A stretch of 64,000 nucleotides of DNA from Tropicibacter sp. Alg240-R139 (GCF_900537075.1 NZ_UNRA01000003.1:411082-475081); one strand, 5' to 3'; numbered from the stretch's first letter, positions 27,103 to 36,953 are shown. Translations and numbers: made by a program. Notes: generated by a model from the letters alone, not told the origin.

Positions 27103-27699
27103 TCAGGCCTTCTTAGCGAGTGCTCCCATGCGTTGTGCCGCTTCACGGCTGCGCATTTCTTTGCCGTAGGTCCGCAAGTTGGCCGCATTCAACGGGAATT
27201 CGATCCCGCGGGCCCAGGTCATGCAGTGAGCGCACAGGATGTCCGCAATTGTGATCTTGTCACCCTGCAGGAACGGACCCACAAAGCGCTTGCTCAGCCG
27301 TTCCACACTGTTTTCGAACTCCCATTTAAGGCTCTCATTGATCACCGGAACACGCTTGTCTTCGGGCAAAATTCCCCTATGGCGGGTGGCGGTCCAAAGC
27401 AGCGCGTCGAACTCGTCGATCAGGGCATGAAACAGCGAATCCTGCTGTGCGCGTTCTGGGGTGCCTGCCGGATAGGTAAGCGCACCATGCTTGTCAGCCA
27501 GATATGTCATGATCGCCGAGCTGTCCGAGATCACGTGATCCCCGTCGACCAGAACTGGGATCTTGCCGGTGCCATTCAATGCAGCCACTTGCGAGTCGTG
27601 CGGACCCACGTCGATGAATTCATATTCCTGACCCAACTCCTCAAGCAGCCACAGAACCCGTGAGGCGCGGCTTTGAAGGCGACCATAGACTTTGTACAT
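27103..27699 (-). CDS. glutathione S-transferase family protein
   Basis: 198 residues. The N-terminal thioredoxin-like domain has the glutathione-site pattern (YKVYGRLQSRASRVLWLLEELG, GKIPVLVDGDHVISDSSAIM, with the cis-Pro and the ESxAI-like SSAIM). The helical C-terminal domain contains the N-capping-like GDKITIADILCAHCMTWA. Substrate unknown; general stress or xenobiotic conjugation is likely. Stands alone upstream of the convergent repeat. Confidence 0.92.
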   Translation of the reverse strand: MYKVYGRLQSRASRVLWLLEELGQEYEFIDVGPHDSQVAALNGTGKIPVLVDGDHVISDSSAIMTYLADKHGALTYPAGTPERAQQDSLFHALIDEFDALLWTATRHRGILPEDKRVPVINESLKWEFENSVERLSKRFVGPFLQGDKITIADILCAHCMTWARGIEFPLNAANLRTYGKEMRSREAAQRMGALAKKA

Positions 27700-27783
27700 G
27701 ATGAAGATTCCTTGCCGATCTGTTTGTATGCAAATGTGCGGTTGGCCGCGGGCAAATCAAGATCTACGTCTCGTCACATCACC

Positions 27784-28812
27784 TCAGCGTGAGCGCGACA
27801 GCATCGCTAAGCGGATCATGGCTCGCTCGACCAAAGCCATGGCCGGGGCTGTCTGCCCGGCCGAACGCAGTGCCAGATCGGTATCTGTCAGCACAGTCAG
27901 CGCGGTTTCCAGCTTGTATGCCCCCCAACCTTGGGCCTGTCGCAACACCCGATCCCGGCGCTTGCCGTACACTGGTGGACGCAGGCGGCTTACACCTTCG
28001 GATGGTCCACCCGGGGCGGATGCGCAGGTGTAGAGCATGCGAAAATGCCGGGTAGCACCAATACACAGGCTAACCGCGTTGGTGCCTTGCGATTGCAGGC
28101 GACGGATCAGCGGGCCGATCTCGCCCGCGCGGCCTTCGGCAACAACGTTCAGCACATCATCCAGCGCCGCCTCGGTCGATTGGGGGGCGCAGGCTTCGAT
28201 GTCGTCGATACTCAACTCGCCGCTGTCACCACGCTTGTACAGCGCCAGCTTTTCGATGGTTTGGGTAAAGTCGCCCGGCCCTAGATCATTTGCCAGATCG
28301 GTCAGCGCGGCCATCGATTCGCGGGGTACGTCGCGTATGCCTGCCTGACCCAAGGTGCGCTCGATCTCGGCGCGTGAAGGCGGCTCGTCATAGATGCCGA
28401 CCGCATAGGCGTTGGAATGCCCTTCAAACGCTTTGCGTATCTTTGAGGTGGGTTTCAATTGGCCGGCGGTGATCACGATCTGAGCGTCGCCCGGCTCCCA
28501 ATCCTCCAGCGCGGCCAGAATGGCAGGGTTCGAGGTTTCCGGGCAATCCTCGACAAAGGTCACGCGGGGACCGGGAAAAAAGCCGACAGCTTTGATCGCG
28601 TCAACCAGCTGCGCAGGGTCTTTGCGCAGGTCCGCGCCCGGCAGGCGTGTCAGCCGCATCTCCTCTTCGGCGCCGGGGCCAAGCAGGGTTGCGATCACCT
28701 GTTGCCGCTTCAGCGCCACGCGCATGGCATCCGCGCCATAGATCAGCAGGCCAGTTTTCCCCGCGTCTGGCTTTGCGAAATACCCTTCTGCCTCACGCGG
28801 GCTTAGCTTCAT
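27784..28812 (-). CDS. holA: DNA polymerase III, delta subunit
   Basis: 342 residues, normal size. Clamp-loader subunit that opens the sliding clamp. Recognisable stretches: LLIYGADAMRVALKRQQVI near the N-terminus, AVGFFPGPRVTFVEDC, and the C-terminal lid region (DVLNVVAEGRAGEIGPLIRRL). Its ATG overlaps the lptE stop (ATGA), following the conserved bacterial order leuS-lptE-holA. Confidence 0.95.
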   Translation of the reverse strand: MKLSPREAEGYFAKPDAGKTGLLIYGADAMRVALKRQQVIATLLGPGAEEEMRLTRLPGADLRKDPAQLVDAIKAVGFFPGPRVTFVEDCPETSNPAILAALEDWEPGDAQIVITAGQLKPTSKIRKAFEGHSNAYAVGIYDEPPSRAEIERTLGQAGIRDVPRESMAALTDLANDLGPGDFTQTIEKLALYKRGDSGELSIDDIEACAPQSTEAALDDVLNVVAEGRAGEIGPLIRRLQSQGTNAVSLCIGATRHFRMLYTCASAPGGPSEGVSRLRPPVYGKRRDRVLRQAQGWGAYKLETALTVLTDTDLALRSAGQTAPAMALVERAMIRLAMLSRSR

Positions 28813-29300
28813 GAAGGCAAGTCCGCGGTCGCATAAAGCTGTGTGGTGATCTGATCGGCGAGAATGTTCATCAACCTGTGCCGCGCGTCCCGTTCGCTGG
28901 CCAAAGTTTCCACCGTCGAACCGGTGGCGGAATAACCTGTGAAGTTATCGACCTCGCCAGACGCCACGATCTGTCCCGAAGCCGAGTCAGTCAACGTGTA
29001 GTCAGCGGCGCCGATAATTGAATAGCGTGTGATCTCGTTAGACGCAGTAATCGCCTGACCTTGCTCTACGGTGGCGACACCAACCACCAGACTATAATCA
29101 GGTGTAGACGAGGCGCTGCGTCCCAAGCGTTCCTCAAGGTTTTGCACCAGCCAATAGCTTTCGACGTTATCGGGCGCCGAAACTTCGACTTTGCCACGCA
29201 GGGCTGACGCTGTACCGCCGGTGCCATACACCGGCTGGAACCCGCAGGCAGCAAGGGCCAGCGGGATCATTAGCAGGAATTTTCGGTTAAACCACGACAT
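28809..29300 (-). CDS. lptE: LPS assembly lipoprotein LptE
   Basis: 163 residues with a lipoprotein signal: [19 protein letters not shown], acylated Cys 19. Plugs the LptD barrel in the outer membrane and delivers lipopolysaccharide. The mature part, beginning GFQPVYG, is the family's N-terminal hallmark. It overlaps leuS by 14 nt and holA by 4 nt, so all three are one operon. Confidence 0.93.
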   Translation of the reverse strand: MSWFNRKFLLMIPLALAACGFQPVYGTGGTASALRGKVEVSAPDNVESYWLVQNLEERLGRSASSTPDYSLVVGVATVEQGQAITASNEITRYSIIGAADYTLTDSASGQIVASGEVDNFTGYSATGSTVETLASERDARHRLMNILADQITTQLYATADLPS

Positions 29301-31821
29301 TCACGATCCGGCCCGGCACAACGATGACTTTCTTGGGCGCCGCACCATCCAGCGCCTTTTGCACAGCTTCGGTCGCCATGGCGATTTTTTCAACCTCTGC
29401 CTTGTCCATATCCGCAGGCACGCTGATTTCCGCGCGGCGCTTGCCGTTGATCTGGATCGGCAGGGTGACGGTGTCATCGACCAGCATCGCTTCGTCGGCG
29501 ACCGGCCAAGGGGCAGTCGCCACCAGCCCTTCGCCGCCCAACAGTTGCCACAGCTCCTCGGACAGATGCGGGGTCATGGGGGACATCAGCTGTGCCAGAG
29601 TTTTTGCAGCCTGGCGTTTGGCGTCGCTACCTGCCTTGGATTTGGCGAGCACGTTGGTGAATGCATAAAGCTTGGCGATAGAGGCGTTGAAGCCAAAGCT
29701 TTCCACGCCGCCACTCACGTCATGGATCGCCTTGTGCGTTTCGCGCAGCAGGGCCTCGTCTTGATTGTTGACAGGTGCGTCCGATGCGGCGATTTCTGCG
29801 GCGACGCGATACACACGGCTCAGGTGCTTGTGTGCGGCTTCGGCGCCTGACGCGGTCCATTCCACATCCCGCTCGGGGGGCGAATCGGACAAGACGAACC
29901 AACGCGCGGTGTCGGCACCAAAGGCTGAAATGATGCTGACCGGATCGACCACGTTCTTTTTGGACTTGGACATCTTAGCCGAAGGGATGATCTCGACCTC
30001 GGTACCATCGGCCAGTTTGCCGTCTGTTACGTCTTCGGGCAGGTGATACACAGGGCGGCCGTTGGCGCCGGGGGTCTGATAGATCTCATGCGTCACCATG
30101 CCTTGGGTGAACAATGCGTCGAACGGTTCGATGGCTTTATCAGGCAGATGACCGGTGATCTGCATCGCACGGGCAAAGAAACGCGAATAGAGCAGGTGCA
30201 GGATCGCGTGTTCAATGCCACCGATGTATTGATCGACGTTCATCCAATACTCGGCCTCGGCCAGATCGGTGGGCGTTTCGGCGTGTGGCGCGGTGAAACG
30301 GGCAAAATACCACGACGAATCGACGAAGGTGTCCATCGTGTCCGTTTCACGCTTGGCAGGCGCGCCGCAAGACGGGCAGGCGCAGTCGCGCCAGGTCGGG
30401 TGACGGTCCAGCGGATTGCCGGGTTTGTCGAACGACACATCGTCGGGCAGCTGAACCGGCAGGTTCTCTTTCTTTTCCGGAACCACGCCGCAAGCATCGC
30501 AATGCACAACCGGAATCGGGCAGCCCCAGTACCGCTGACGGGACAGGCCCCAATCGCGCAGGCGGTATTTGGTGACGCCTTCGCCCCAACCGGTCTTTTC
30601 CGCAAAGTCGACGGTGGCGTTGATCGCCTCGTCACCCGTCGCCTCGGTCAGACCGGCAAAGTGGTTCACCCAGCGGGTTTTTTCGGTTTTCGGCGGCACG
30701 AATGCGATGGTGCCAACGGGCGTGTCGTCGTCCAATGCAAAGAAAGTATCAACGACCGGTAGGCCGTACTTGCGGCAGAAATCCAGGTCGCGCTGATCAT
30801 GCGCCGGGCAGGCAAAGATCGCGCCGGTGCCGTAATCCATAAGGATGAAGTTCGCGATCCAGACCGGCAGCTCCCAATTCGGGTCCAGCGGATGACGCAC
30901 GCGGATGCCAGTGTCATAGCCCAGCTTCTCGGCGGTCTCGATTGCTTCTTCGGTAGTACCGCCCTTGCGGCATTCAGCCAGGAACTCGGCCAGTTCCGGG
31001 TTGTCTTGCTCCAACTCTTTCGAAATCGGGTGATCAGGCGAGATACCCACAAAGGACGCGCCCATCAGAGTGTCGGGGCGGGTTGTATAGACGGTGATCG
31101 GGTCGGCGCCATCGGTGCGTTCGAACCCAAACTGCAGGCCGCGCGACTTGCCGATCCAGTTTTCTTGCATCAGGCGGACCTTGGCGGGCCAGTTTTCCAG
31201 ATTATCAAGCGCGCTCAACAGCTCTTCGGAATAATCCGAGATCTTGAAGAACCATTGAGTCAGCTCGCGGCGTTCAACCAGAGCACCAGAACGCCAGCCG
31301 CGCCCCTGTTCAACCTGCTCGTTGGCCAGAACGGTCATGTCGACCGGGTCCCAGTTCACGACGGCGTTCTTGCGGTAGACCAATCCCTTGTCGAGCATAT
31401 CAAGGAACAGCGCTTGCTGTTGGCCATAATATTCCGGGTCGCAGGTGGCAAATTCGCGGGACCAGTCGATGGACAGGCCCAAGGGCTTCATCTGGCCGCG
31501 CATGTCGGCGATGTTGCTATATGTCCATTCCTTTGGATGACCGCCAATGGCCATTGCGGCATTTTCCGCAGGCATTCCAAAGGCATCCCAACCCATCGGA
31601 TGCAGCACATTGTGCCCTGTCGCCAGCTTGTGCCGTGCGATCACGTCACCCATCGTGTAGTTGCGTACGTGCCCCATGTGGATGCGGCCCGAGGGGTAAG
31701 GAAACATCTCAAGCACATAGTACTTGGGTTTGTCCGCACTACGAGTGGCGGTGAAAATTCCGGCCTTGTCCCAGGCCTCTTGCCATTTGGCTTCGATTTC
31801 GGTGGCGGAATAGCGCGACAT
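29287..31821 (-). CDS. leuS: leucyl-tRNA synthetase
   Basis: 844 residues, full length. The class I signatures are HMGH at 48-51 ([16 protein letters not shown]) and KMSKS at about 616-620. The CP1 editing domain (roughly 220-420) removes mischarged norvaline or isoleucine. A zinc-ribbon-like [12 protein letters not shown] / [11 protein letters not shown] insert lies near 445-490. First gene of the leuS-lptE-holA operon; an intrinsic terminator just upstream isolates it from the DUF3576 gene. Confidence 0.98.
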   Translation of the reverse strand: MSRYSATEIEAKWQEAWDKAGIFTATRSADKPKYYVLEMFPYPSGRIHMGHVRNYTMGDVIARHKLATGHNVLHPMGWDAFGMPAENAAMAIGGHPKEWTYSNIADMRGQMKPLGLSIDWSREFATCDPEYYGQQQALFLDMLDKGLVYRKNAVVNWDPVDMTVLANEQVEQGRGWRSGALVERRELTQWFFKISDYSEELLSALDNLENWPAKVRLMQENWIGKSRGLQFGFERTDGADPITVYTTRPDTLMGASFVGISPDHPISKELEQDNPELAEFLAECRKGGTTEEAIETAEKLGYDTGIRVRHPLDPNWELPVWIANFILMDYGTGAIFACPAHDQRDLDFCRKYGLPVVDTFFALDDDTPVGTIAFVPPKTEKTRWVNHFAGLTEATGDEAINATVDFAEKTGWGEGVTKYRLRDWGLSRQRYWGCPIPVVHCDACGVVPEKKENLPVQLPDDVSFDKPGNPLDRHPTWRDCACPSCGAPAKRETDTMDTFVDSSWYFARFTAPHAETPTDLAEAEYWMNVDQYIGGIEHAILHLLYSRFFARAMQITGHLPDKAIEPFDALFTQGMVTHEIYQTPGANGRPVYHLPEDVTDGKLADGTEVEIIPSAKMSKSKKNVVDPVSIISAFGADTARWFVLSDSPPERDVEWTASGAEAAHKHLSRVYRVAAEIAASDAPVNNQDEALLRETHKAIHDVSGGVESFGFNASIAKLYAFTNVLAKSKAGSDAKRQAAKTLAQLMSPMTPHLSEELWQLLGGEGLVATAPWPVADEAMLVDDTVTLPIQINGKRRAEISVPADMDKAEVEKIAMATEAVQKALDGAAPKKVIVVPGRIVNVVV

Positions 31822-31839
31822 CAGATGCGGTCCTTGGGT

Positions 31840-31870
31840 AAATGAAAACGCCGGGCAGGAACCCGGCGTT
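31840..31870 (-). terminator. intrinsic terminator after the DUF3576 gene
   Basis: Minus-strand stem AACGCCGGG / CCCGGCGTT (31847-31870) with loop TTCCTG, followed by TTCATTT. It sits between the DUF3576 stop and the leuS start. Confidence 0.85.
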
Positions 31871-31896
31871 GTGATAGATGGTATTTCAGCGGGTTT

Positions 31897-32400
31897 CTAG
31901 AGTTTGTCGTCCGCAATACGTAGCTGGCGGGCGCGCGAAAGAATCGCGTCTTCGACGGCGCGGGTGGTTCCGGCACTGACGGGGCCGCCACGGGACTGCA
32001 GGGCTACGTTCAGCGAACGGGCCTCAAGCGCGGGGTCTTTGATGTGAACGGTGGCGCGATAAGAACGCCCGCCACCAGGCGGGGTGCCGTACCCGGTCAC
32101 GATGACACCGGTAAACGGATCGACCGATTGCACCGGCAAAAAGCTGAGTACATCCAGTGATGCGGCCCACAGATAACGGTTCACATTGCCGGTCTGTTCG
32201 CTGTTGCCGCCGCCAAACACATCCCAGATCGACGATTTTTCATAATTGGTAGGGGCCGATTCCCGGTTCGTGGTGATTGCTTCGTCCGGCCCCAAGGGCC
32301 CGACCGAGCTTGTTGTCGCCGCGCGTCTGTTGCCGCAGGCTGCCACTCCCAAGCACAAAGCCAGGAGCAAAGTCACTTTCATCGTCTTTTGCAGCACCAT
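31897..32400 (-). CDS. DUF3576 domain lipoprotein
   Basis: 167 residues from the ATG at 32400; a second ATG at 32382 is also possible. The lipoprotein signal is MKVTLLLALCLGVAAC with the lipobox VAAC. The mature region, with SSIWDVFGGGNSEQTGNVNRYLW, LPVQSVDPFTGVIVTGYGTP and the RSLNVALQSRGG segment, fits DUF3576, an alphaproteobacterial envelope family of unknown role. Closed by its own terminator. Confidence 0.82.
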   Translation of the reverse strand: MVLQKTMKVTLLLALCLGVAACGNRRAATTSSVGPLGPDEAITTNRESAPTNYEKSSIWDVFGGGNSEQTGNVNRYLWAASLDVLSFLPVQSVDPFTGVIVTGYGTPPGGGRSYRATVHIKDPALEARSLNVALQSRGGPVSAGTTRAVEDAILSRARQLRIADDKL

Positions 32401-32710
32401 CAGGCAATCCCACCACTTCTTTCTACAGCATGTCCTACCGTTGCCGGCGAACCTGGGCAAGAGTCTAAGTGGCGCGCGCGCTCGTGTGAGGTATATGTAG
32501 TAGGTGCAATTCCTTCTATCTGATGGTCATACGCCGAAAATTCACCGGTGAGTTGCACGTACTGTGGCAAAGCTGCACCATCCGTGACGACTTTGCTGAC
32601 GAGCTGCGCCCAAGTCTTGCATGAAGGGGGCGAAAAGAGCGAAACCCCTCTCCATACCCACGCTGGATTCTCCGGTTTGGGCATGTGAATAGAAAACCGA
32701 GGGAAAAACG
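32401..32710. other. 310-bp intergenic region upstream of the porin
   Basis: No convincing gene. It holds the divergent promoters of the DUF3576 gene and the porin, an eight-base palindrome CACCGGTG near 32541, and a weak hairpin AGGGG / CCCCT at 32625-32649. A long porin leader is likely. A long minus-strand frame entering from the porin gene is a codon-bias shadow. Confidence 0.5.
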
Positions 32711-33739
32711 ATGAAAAAAGTTCTCTTCGCAACGACTGCGCTGATCGCTACCGCAAGCGTCGCAGCAGCAGACGTTCGTATCAGCGGTTACGGCCGTTTC
32801 GGCTTGGACTATAACGATGCCAACGACAGCAACGTCAACGGTATCTCCAAGACCACCATCACCAGCCGTTTGCGCCTGCAGTTCGACATGTCGGCAGAAG
32901 CCGACTCGGGTGTTGGCTTCGACGCTCGTTTCCGTATCCAGGCTGAAAGCCGTGACAACGTTGTTGGCGCGACCCGCCAGGCAAACGGTGCACGCTTTGG
33001 CGTGACCTACGAAGGTTTCCGCGTCAACGTCGGTAACATCATCGGCGCGGTCGAAAACACACCCGGCACCTACCTCGAGACCCGTACCGCAGGTACCGGT
33101 GTTGACGGTGCAGGCTTCGTTTCGCACGTTGGTAACGTCAACAACGAATACTTCAACTGGGACGCATACTCGTCGGGCGGTTCGGGCGTGAACGGTGTGG
33201 AAGCACTGTACTCGGCTGGCGGCTTCACAGGTCACATCTCGTACTCGAAGCGTAACAACAGCACCGTTAACCCGGGCGTTGGCAACGGCGCTGCAAACGC
33301 AGCTGCACGTTCGGCCATCATGCTGGCGTACAACTTCGGCGACTTCAACGTTGCTGCTTCGTACCAGGACTCCGACTTCGCGTGGGAAAAGAAAGCCATC
33401 ATTACAGGTTCGTATGATGGCGGCCGCTGGGGCGCTCGCTTGGCCTATGCTGACAACGACGGCATCGGCAAAGTCGGCCTGTACGGCAACTTCGACATCG
33501 GCGCAGCTTCGAACATCGTTCTCTGGGTCACCAACGAAGATGCAGTTTCGGCAGCAGACGTTGCAAACGGCCGTGGCGACAACCGCGACAACATCGCCGG
33601 TTCGAACCAGGGTGAAGGCACCTCGTATGGTATCCACTACTCGTACGATCTGGGTGGCGGCGCGTCCTTCGAAACCGGCTACCGCCGCGCTTCGACCGAC
33701 AACGACACTTTCCAGGCCGGTGTGTACTTCAGCTTCTAA
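32711..33739 (+). CDS. Gram-negative porin
   Basis: 342 residues. A signal peptide ends at about residue 20 (MKKVLFATTALIATASVAAA). The mature barrel starts DVRISGYGRFGLDYND and ends with the terminal aromatic FQAGVYFSF required for outer-membrane insertion. Alternating polar/nonpolar strands run throughout, consistent with a 16-strand trimeric general porin. Codon use is far more biased than in the neighbours (ttc, aac, gac, cgt, ggt), as in very highly expressed genes. Followed by a strong UUCG-loop terminator. Confidence 0.95.
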   Translation: MKKVLFATTALIATASVAAADVRISGYGRFGLDYNDANDSNVNGISKTTITSRLRLQFDMSAEADSGVGFDARFRIQAESRDNVVGATRQANGARFGVTYEGFRVNVGNIIGAVENTPGTYLETRTAGTGVDGAGFVSHVGNVNNEYFNWDAYSSGGSGVNGVEALYSAGGFTGHISYSKRNNSTVNPGVGNGAANAAARSAIMLAYNFGDFNVAASYQDSDFAWEKKAIITGSYDGGRWGARLAYADNDGIGKVGLYGNFDIGAASNIVLWVTNEDAVSAADVANGRGDNRDNIAGSNQGEGTSYGIHYSYDLGGGASFETGYRRASTDNDTFQAGVYFSF

Positions 33740-33768
33740 GCTGTACACCGCTTGACGGTATCGAATTT

Positions 33769-33797
33769 GGGCAGGTCTTCGGACCTGCCCTTTTCTT
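33769..33797 (+). terminator. intrinsic terminator of the porin
   Basis: Nine-base-pair stem GGGCAGGTC / GACCTGCCC closed by a stable TTCG tetraloop and followed by TTTTCTTTT. Confidence 0.92.
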
Positions 33798-33846
33798 TTG
33801 CCGCAACATGGTGTTTTTCTTCGGCAAACGTTGATCGAGGAATCCC

Positions 33847-34509
33847 ATGTCGCTGCAAGACATCTCTGCCCGTATCGCTAAGGCGACCCTAGCTGCCGAA
33901 CGCTCTGTAGATTCTGTGAAACTGATTGCCGTGTCCAAAGTCCAACCCAATGACCGAGTTGAGGCTGTGCTGGAGCAAGGACACCGCTGTTTTGGCGAGA
34001 ACAAAGTGCAGGAGGCCGCTGGAAAGTGGCCCGACTTCATGGAGCGGTTTTCAGACGTCGATCTGCATCTGATCGGACCGCTGCAAACCAACAAGGCGCG
34101 CCAGGCCATGGACCTGTGCCATGCCATTCATTCTGTTGATCGTCCCAAACTGGCCAACATATTGGCACGGCTGGCGCAAGAACTCGGCCATTGCCCGGAC
34201 CTTTTCATTCAGGTGAACACCGGGGAAGAACCGCAAAAGGCGGGGATATTGCCCTTGGAAGCTGATGATTTTATTGCTGAATGCCGCGGCTTGGATCTGC
34301 CGATCAAAGGCTTGATGTGTATTCCGCCCGTAGAGGAAGAGCCTGCTTTGCACTTTGCGCTGCTGGCCAAGATTGCAGCACGCAATGGTCTGGACGGGCT
34401 GTCCATGGGAATGAGCAGTGATTTTGAACGCGCGATTGCATTAGGTGCGACCCATGTGCGCGTGGGATCGGCCATTTTTGGCGAGCGGGTTAAACCTCTG
34501 GGACAATAA
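33847..34509 (+). CDS. YggS/PROSC-family pyridoxal-phosphate homeostasis protein
   Basis: 220 residues. The single-domain TIM-barrel PLP binder has K31 in KLIAVSKVQP as the Schiff-base lysine, with FGENKVQEA, LHLIGPLQTNKARQA, and SMGMSSDFERAIALGATHVR near the C-terminus binding the phosphate. It buffers free PLP rather than acting as a racemase. Its last 20 nt overlap the convergent L,D-transpeptidase gene. Confidence 0.95.
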   Translation: MSLQDISARIAKATLAAERSVDSVKLIAVSKVQPNDRVEAVLEQGHRCFGENKVQEAAGKWPDFMERFSDVDLHLIGPLQTNKARQAMDLCHAIHSVDRPKLANILARLAQELGHCPDLFIQVNTGEEPQKAGILPLEADDFIAECRGLDLPIKGLMCIPPVEEEPALHFALLAKIAARNGLDGLSMGMSSDFERAIALGATHVRVGSAIFGERVKPLGQ

Positions 34510-34990
34510 GACGGGTGCCAGGTCGGATTTCGCGCGCAATTTCATGGAGATGATCACGGCGAAAGGCGATGCAACCCTCAGTCGGGTATCCCGGTCTGCG
34601 CCATTGGTGGATGAAAATGGCCGAACCGTTACCGGGCTCAGCATTGGGCCAGTTCCAATCGGTCACCATCACCAGATCATAAAGCGGATCGGGGCGGCGC
34701 AGCTTTTCGTGACTGTGCGGGTAGGGCGCGCGGACCTGCAAATTATAGTCCCTCTCACCTGACGCATCAGACCATAGATCGCCCGGACCGATAGGTAGGG
34801 CCCAGGGGGCCGGGCACGCAATGCGGTCGGGGCGATATAGCATGCCTACAATCAAATGTACCCCAACTGGCGTTGCGCCATCCCCCTCGCGCTTGTCGCG
34901 GCGAATGCCACCCTTGCCGATTGAGCACGGAAAGTATCGCCCTTGAAATCGAACGCCACGACGCGTCAGGATCAGGTCGGCGGGTGTCAC
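34490..34990 (-). CDS. L,D-transpeptidase catalytic-domain protein (YkuD-like)
   Basis: 166 residues, with GTG as start overlapping the ribA stop (GTGA). The catalytic stretch is SAIFIHQWRRPGYPTEGCIAF, equivalent to the family H-x(14-17)-[ST]-x-G-C motif: the invariant Cys is in TEGC. No signal peptide is evident in this reading, which is unusual for a peptidoglycan cross-linking enzyme and typical of the small ErfK/YkuD-like subgroup found in roseobacters. Substrate uncertain. Confidence 0.87.
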   Translation of the reverse strand: MTPADLILTRRGVRFQGRYFPCSIGKGGIRRDKREGDGATPVGVHLIVGMLYRPDRIACPAPWALPIGPGDLWSDASGERDYNLQVRAPYPHSHEKLRRPDPLYDLVMVTDWNWPNAEPGNGSAIFIHQWRRPGYPTEGCIAFRRDHLHEIAREIRPGTRLIVPEV

Positions 34991-36084
34991 AGCATATGTC
35001 CGGACTTGGCGGCTTTGGTTGCCAGATAGGCGCGGTTGTGTGCGTTCTCGCCTACCTTGAGCGGCACACGCTCGGTCACAGCGATGCCAGTGCGTTCCAT
35101 CATCGAGATCTTGTTGGGGTTGTTGGTCAGCAGTCGCACCGATTTGAACCCAAGTTCCTTCAGGATGTCTGAACCCAAACGGAAGTCGCGTTCATCATCC
35201 TCAAACCCTAGGCGATGATTTGCTTCGACCGTATCAAACCCTTGATCCTGCAGGAAATAGGCGCGCATTTTGTTTGCTAGACCAATCCCGCGCCCCTCTT
35301 GGTTGAGGTAAAGCAGAACGCCCGATCCCTGGTCCCCCATCTGGGCAAGAGCGCCGCGCAGCTGAGGACCGCAATCGCATTTCAGGCTGCCCATCAGGTC
35401 GCCAGTGAAGCAGGCCGAATGCAAGCGCGCCAGAACCGGCTTGTCGCGATCAGGCCTGCCGATTTCAATCGCATAGTGCTCTTCGCCTCCGTCTTCGGGA
35501 CGGAACACATGCAGACGCCCGGCTTCGGACACTTCCATCGGCAGGCGCGCGGCCGCAATAGCGTGCAGGGGGCTGCGTTCGCTCAAATGCGGTGTGGCGC
35601 GCGCGTGATCAATCAACGTCAGCCCGTTGCTGGACGCAAAGGTTCGTCCATCCTGGACGGGAACAACAACGGCTGCGGGCAAAAGGCGTGCTGATTTGGC
35701 CAGAGAGATAGCAATACGGTGCAGGCTGGCGCTCCCTTGGCGGTCGGTTAGAACCGGGCCTTTCATCGGGGTATTCAGATCGTCAGAGGGGTCTGCAATG
35801 GCCTGAATCCATTTCAGGTCGACGTCGTCCGGGATTTCGATGCGCGCAAGATCCCCGTCATATGCCCGCGCTTTCAGCGTCTCGGCACGACGGACCGTCA
35901 CGGCAACCACCGGATGACCGTTCGACACCTCGCGCAGATCTTGCAAGCGCTCAGCGCTCAGAGTTTCGGCGGAGCAGGCCAAAACGCTCAATCCGGCGTC
36001 GTCGACCAGAACCACCGGAACACCCATCCGCAGGTCGGATCGCGCCCGAGCCAACAGCTCAGTGATGTCTGGGATAAGACTCAT
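34987..36084 (-). CDS. ribA: GTP cyclohydrolase II
   Basis: 365 residues from the ATG at 36084. Opens GTP to start riboflavin synthesis. Zinc ligands C225, C236 and C238 (SACFTGDLMGSLKCDCGP) and the catalytic stretch LLYLNQEGRGIGLANKMRAY are intact. The N-terminal about 180 residues resemble the RibB (DHBP synthase) scaffold but without its acidic DExxRE active-site motif, so this half is probably degenerate. Coupled to the L,D-transpeptidase by overlap. No FMN riboswitch is visible upstream. Confidence 0.93.
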   Translation of the reverse strand: MSLIPDITELLARARSDLRMGVPVVLVDDAGLSVLACSAETLSAERLQDLREVSNGHPVVAVTVRRAETLKARAYDGDLARIEIPDDVDLKWIQAIADPSDDLNTPMKGPVLTDRQGSASLHRIAISLAKSARLLPAAVVVPVQDGRTFASSNGLTLIDHARATPHLSERSPLHAIAAARLPMEVSEAGRLHVFRPEDGGEEHYAIEIGRPDRDKPVLARLHSACFTGDLMGSLKCDCGPQLRGALAQMGDQGSGVLLYLNQEGRGIGLANKMRAYFLQDQGFDTVEANHRLGFEDDERDFRLGSDILKELGFKSVRLLTNNPNKISMMERTGIAVTERVPLKVGENAHNRAYLATKAAKSGHML

Positions 36085-36247
36085 GGATGTTACCCTATAA
36101 CGTTTGCGGCTCTTCCTAACCTCAATTGTAAGGAATGTGAAACAATTACCCTGCGATAGACACGAGGGCGTGAGACAGTTGCAGTAAATCTTGTCGAATG
36201 CACTTATCGCACTCAAGTGTGAAACACGGAATAAGGAGGGCGCCACG

Positions 36248-36934
36248 ATGGCTCAGTTAAAAAAGATCCTGCTGGTGGATGACGACGAAGACCTGCGCGA
36301 AGCGCTGAGCGAACAGCTCGTGATGACCGAGGATTTCGACGTGTTCGAAGCAAACGACGGCCAAAGCGCCATGGAGCGCGTCAAAGAGGCGCTGTATGAC
36401 TTGGTGATCCTGGATGTTGGCCTGCCTGACACAGATGGGCGCGAGCTGTGCCGCCTGATGCGCAAACAGGGTGTCAAAAGCCCGATTCTGATGCTGACCG
36501 GTCATGATGGCGATGCCGACACGATTCTGGGTCTGGATGCAGGTGCCAACGATTACGTCACCAAGCCGTTCAAATTTCCGGTGCTGCTGGCCCGTATCCG
36601 CGCGCAATTGCGCCAGCACGAGCAATCTGAGGACGCAGTTTTCACGCTTGGGCCGTATACTTTCAAACCGGCGATGAAGATGTTGATCACCGACGAAGAT
36701 CGTAAGATTCGTCTGACCGAGAAAGAAACGAATATCCTTAAGTTTCTCTACCGCTCGACGGATGGTGTGGTTGCCCGGGATGTGTTGCTGCACGAGGTCT
36801 GGGGCTACAACGCCGGTGTAACGACCCACACTTTGGAAACGCACATCTATCGTTTGCGCCAAAAGATCGAACCGGACCCGTCAAACGCCCGCCTGCTGGT
36901 GACGGAATCTGGTGGCTATCGCCTGGTGGCCTGA
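36248..36934 (+). CDS. OmpR-family response regulator
   Basis: 228 residues from the ATG at 36248, preceded by a strong AAGGAGGG. The receiver domain has D11/D12, phospho-acceptor D56 (LVILDVGLPD) and K106 (DYVTKPFKFP). The winged helix covers about 130-228 (LTEKETNILKFLYRS, LLHEVWGYNAGVTTHTLETHIY). No histidine kinase is adjacent, so it is an orphan regulator. Divergent from ribA across 163 bp that contain an AATTGT/ACAATT inverted repeat and TGTGAAACA direct repeats. Confidence 0.94.
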   Translation: MAQLKKILLVDDDEDLREALSEQLVMTEDFDVFEANDGQSAMERVKEALYDLVILDVGLPDTDGRELCRLMRKQGVKSPILMLTGHDGDADTILGLDAGANDYVTKPFKFPVLLARIRAQLRQHEQSEDAVFTLGPYTFKPAMKMLITDEDRKIRLTEKETNILKFLYRSTDGVVARDVLLHEVWGYNAGVTTHTLETHIYRLRQKIEPDPSNARLLVTESGGYRLVA

Positions 36935-36939
36935 AATTT

Positions 36940-36953
36940 TTGACCCAGATCAA
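36940..36953 (+). promoter_or_regulatory. FNR/FnrL-type box
   Basis: TTGAC-CCAG-ATCAA, differing from the ideal TTGAT-N4-ATCAA at one position. It begins six nt after the response regulator's stop. Its centre (36946.5) is 41.5 nt upstream of the predicted start at 36988, the class II activator distance, with a TAGGGT -10-like element at 36976-36981. Confidence 0.6.

Noticed and set aside
26832-27188. Minus-strand frames containing SRTRAIPTSSAP-like and PHPSDPNFVGT-like peptides
   Set aside because: These are translations of the dispersed repeat. The same peptides arise at other copies and carry no coding signal.
32516-33748. 410-codon minus-strand frame
   Set aside because: It mirrors the porin gene exactly, is rich in Val/Ala/Thr from the complement of biased codons, and has no ribosome site or known domain.
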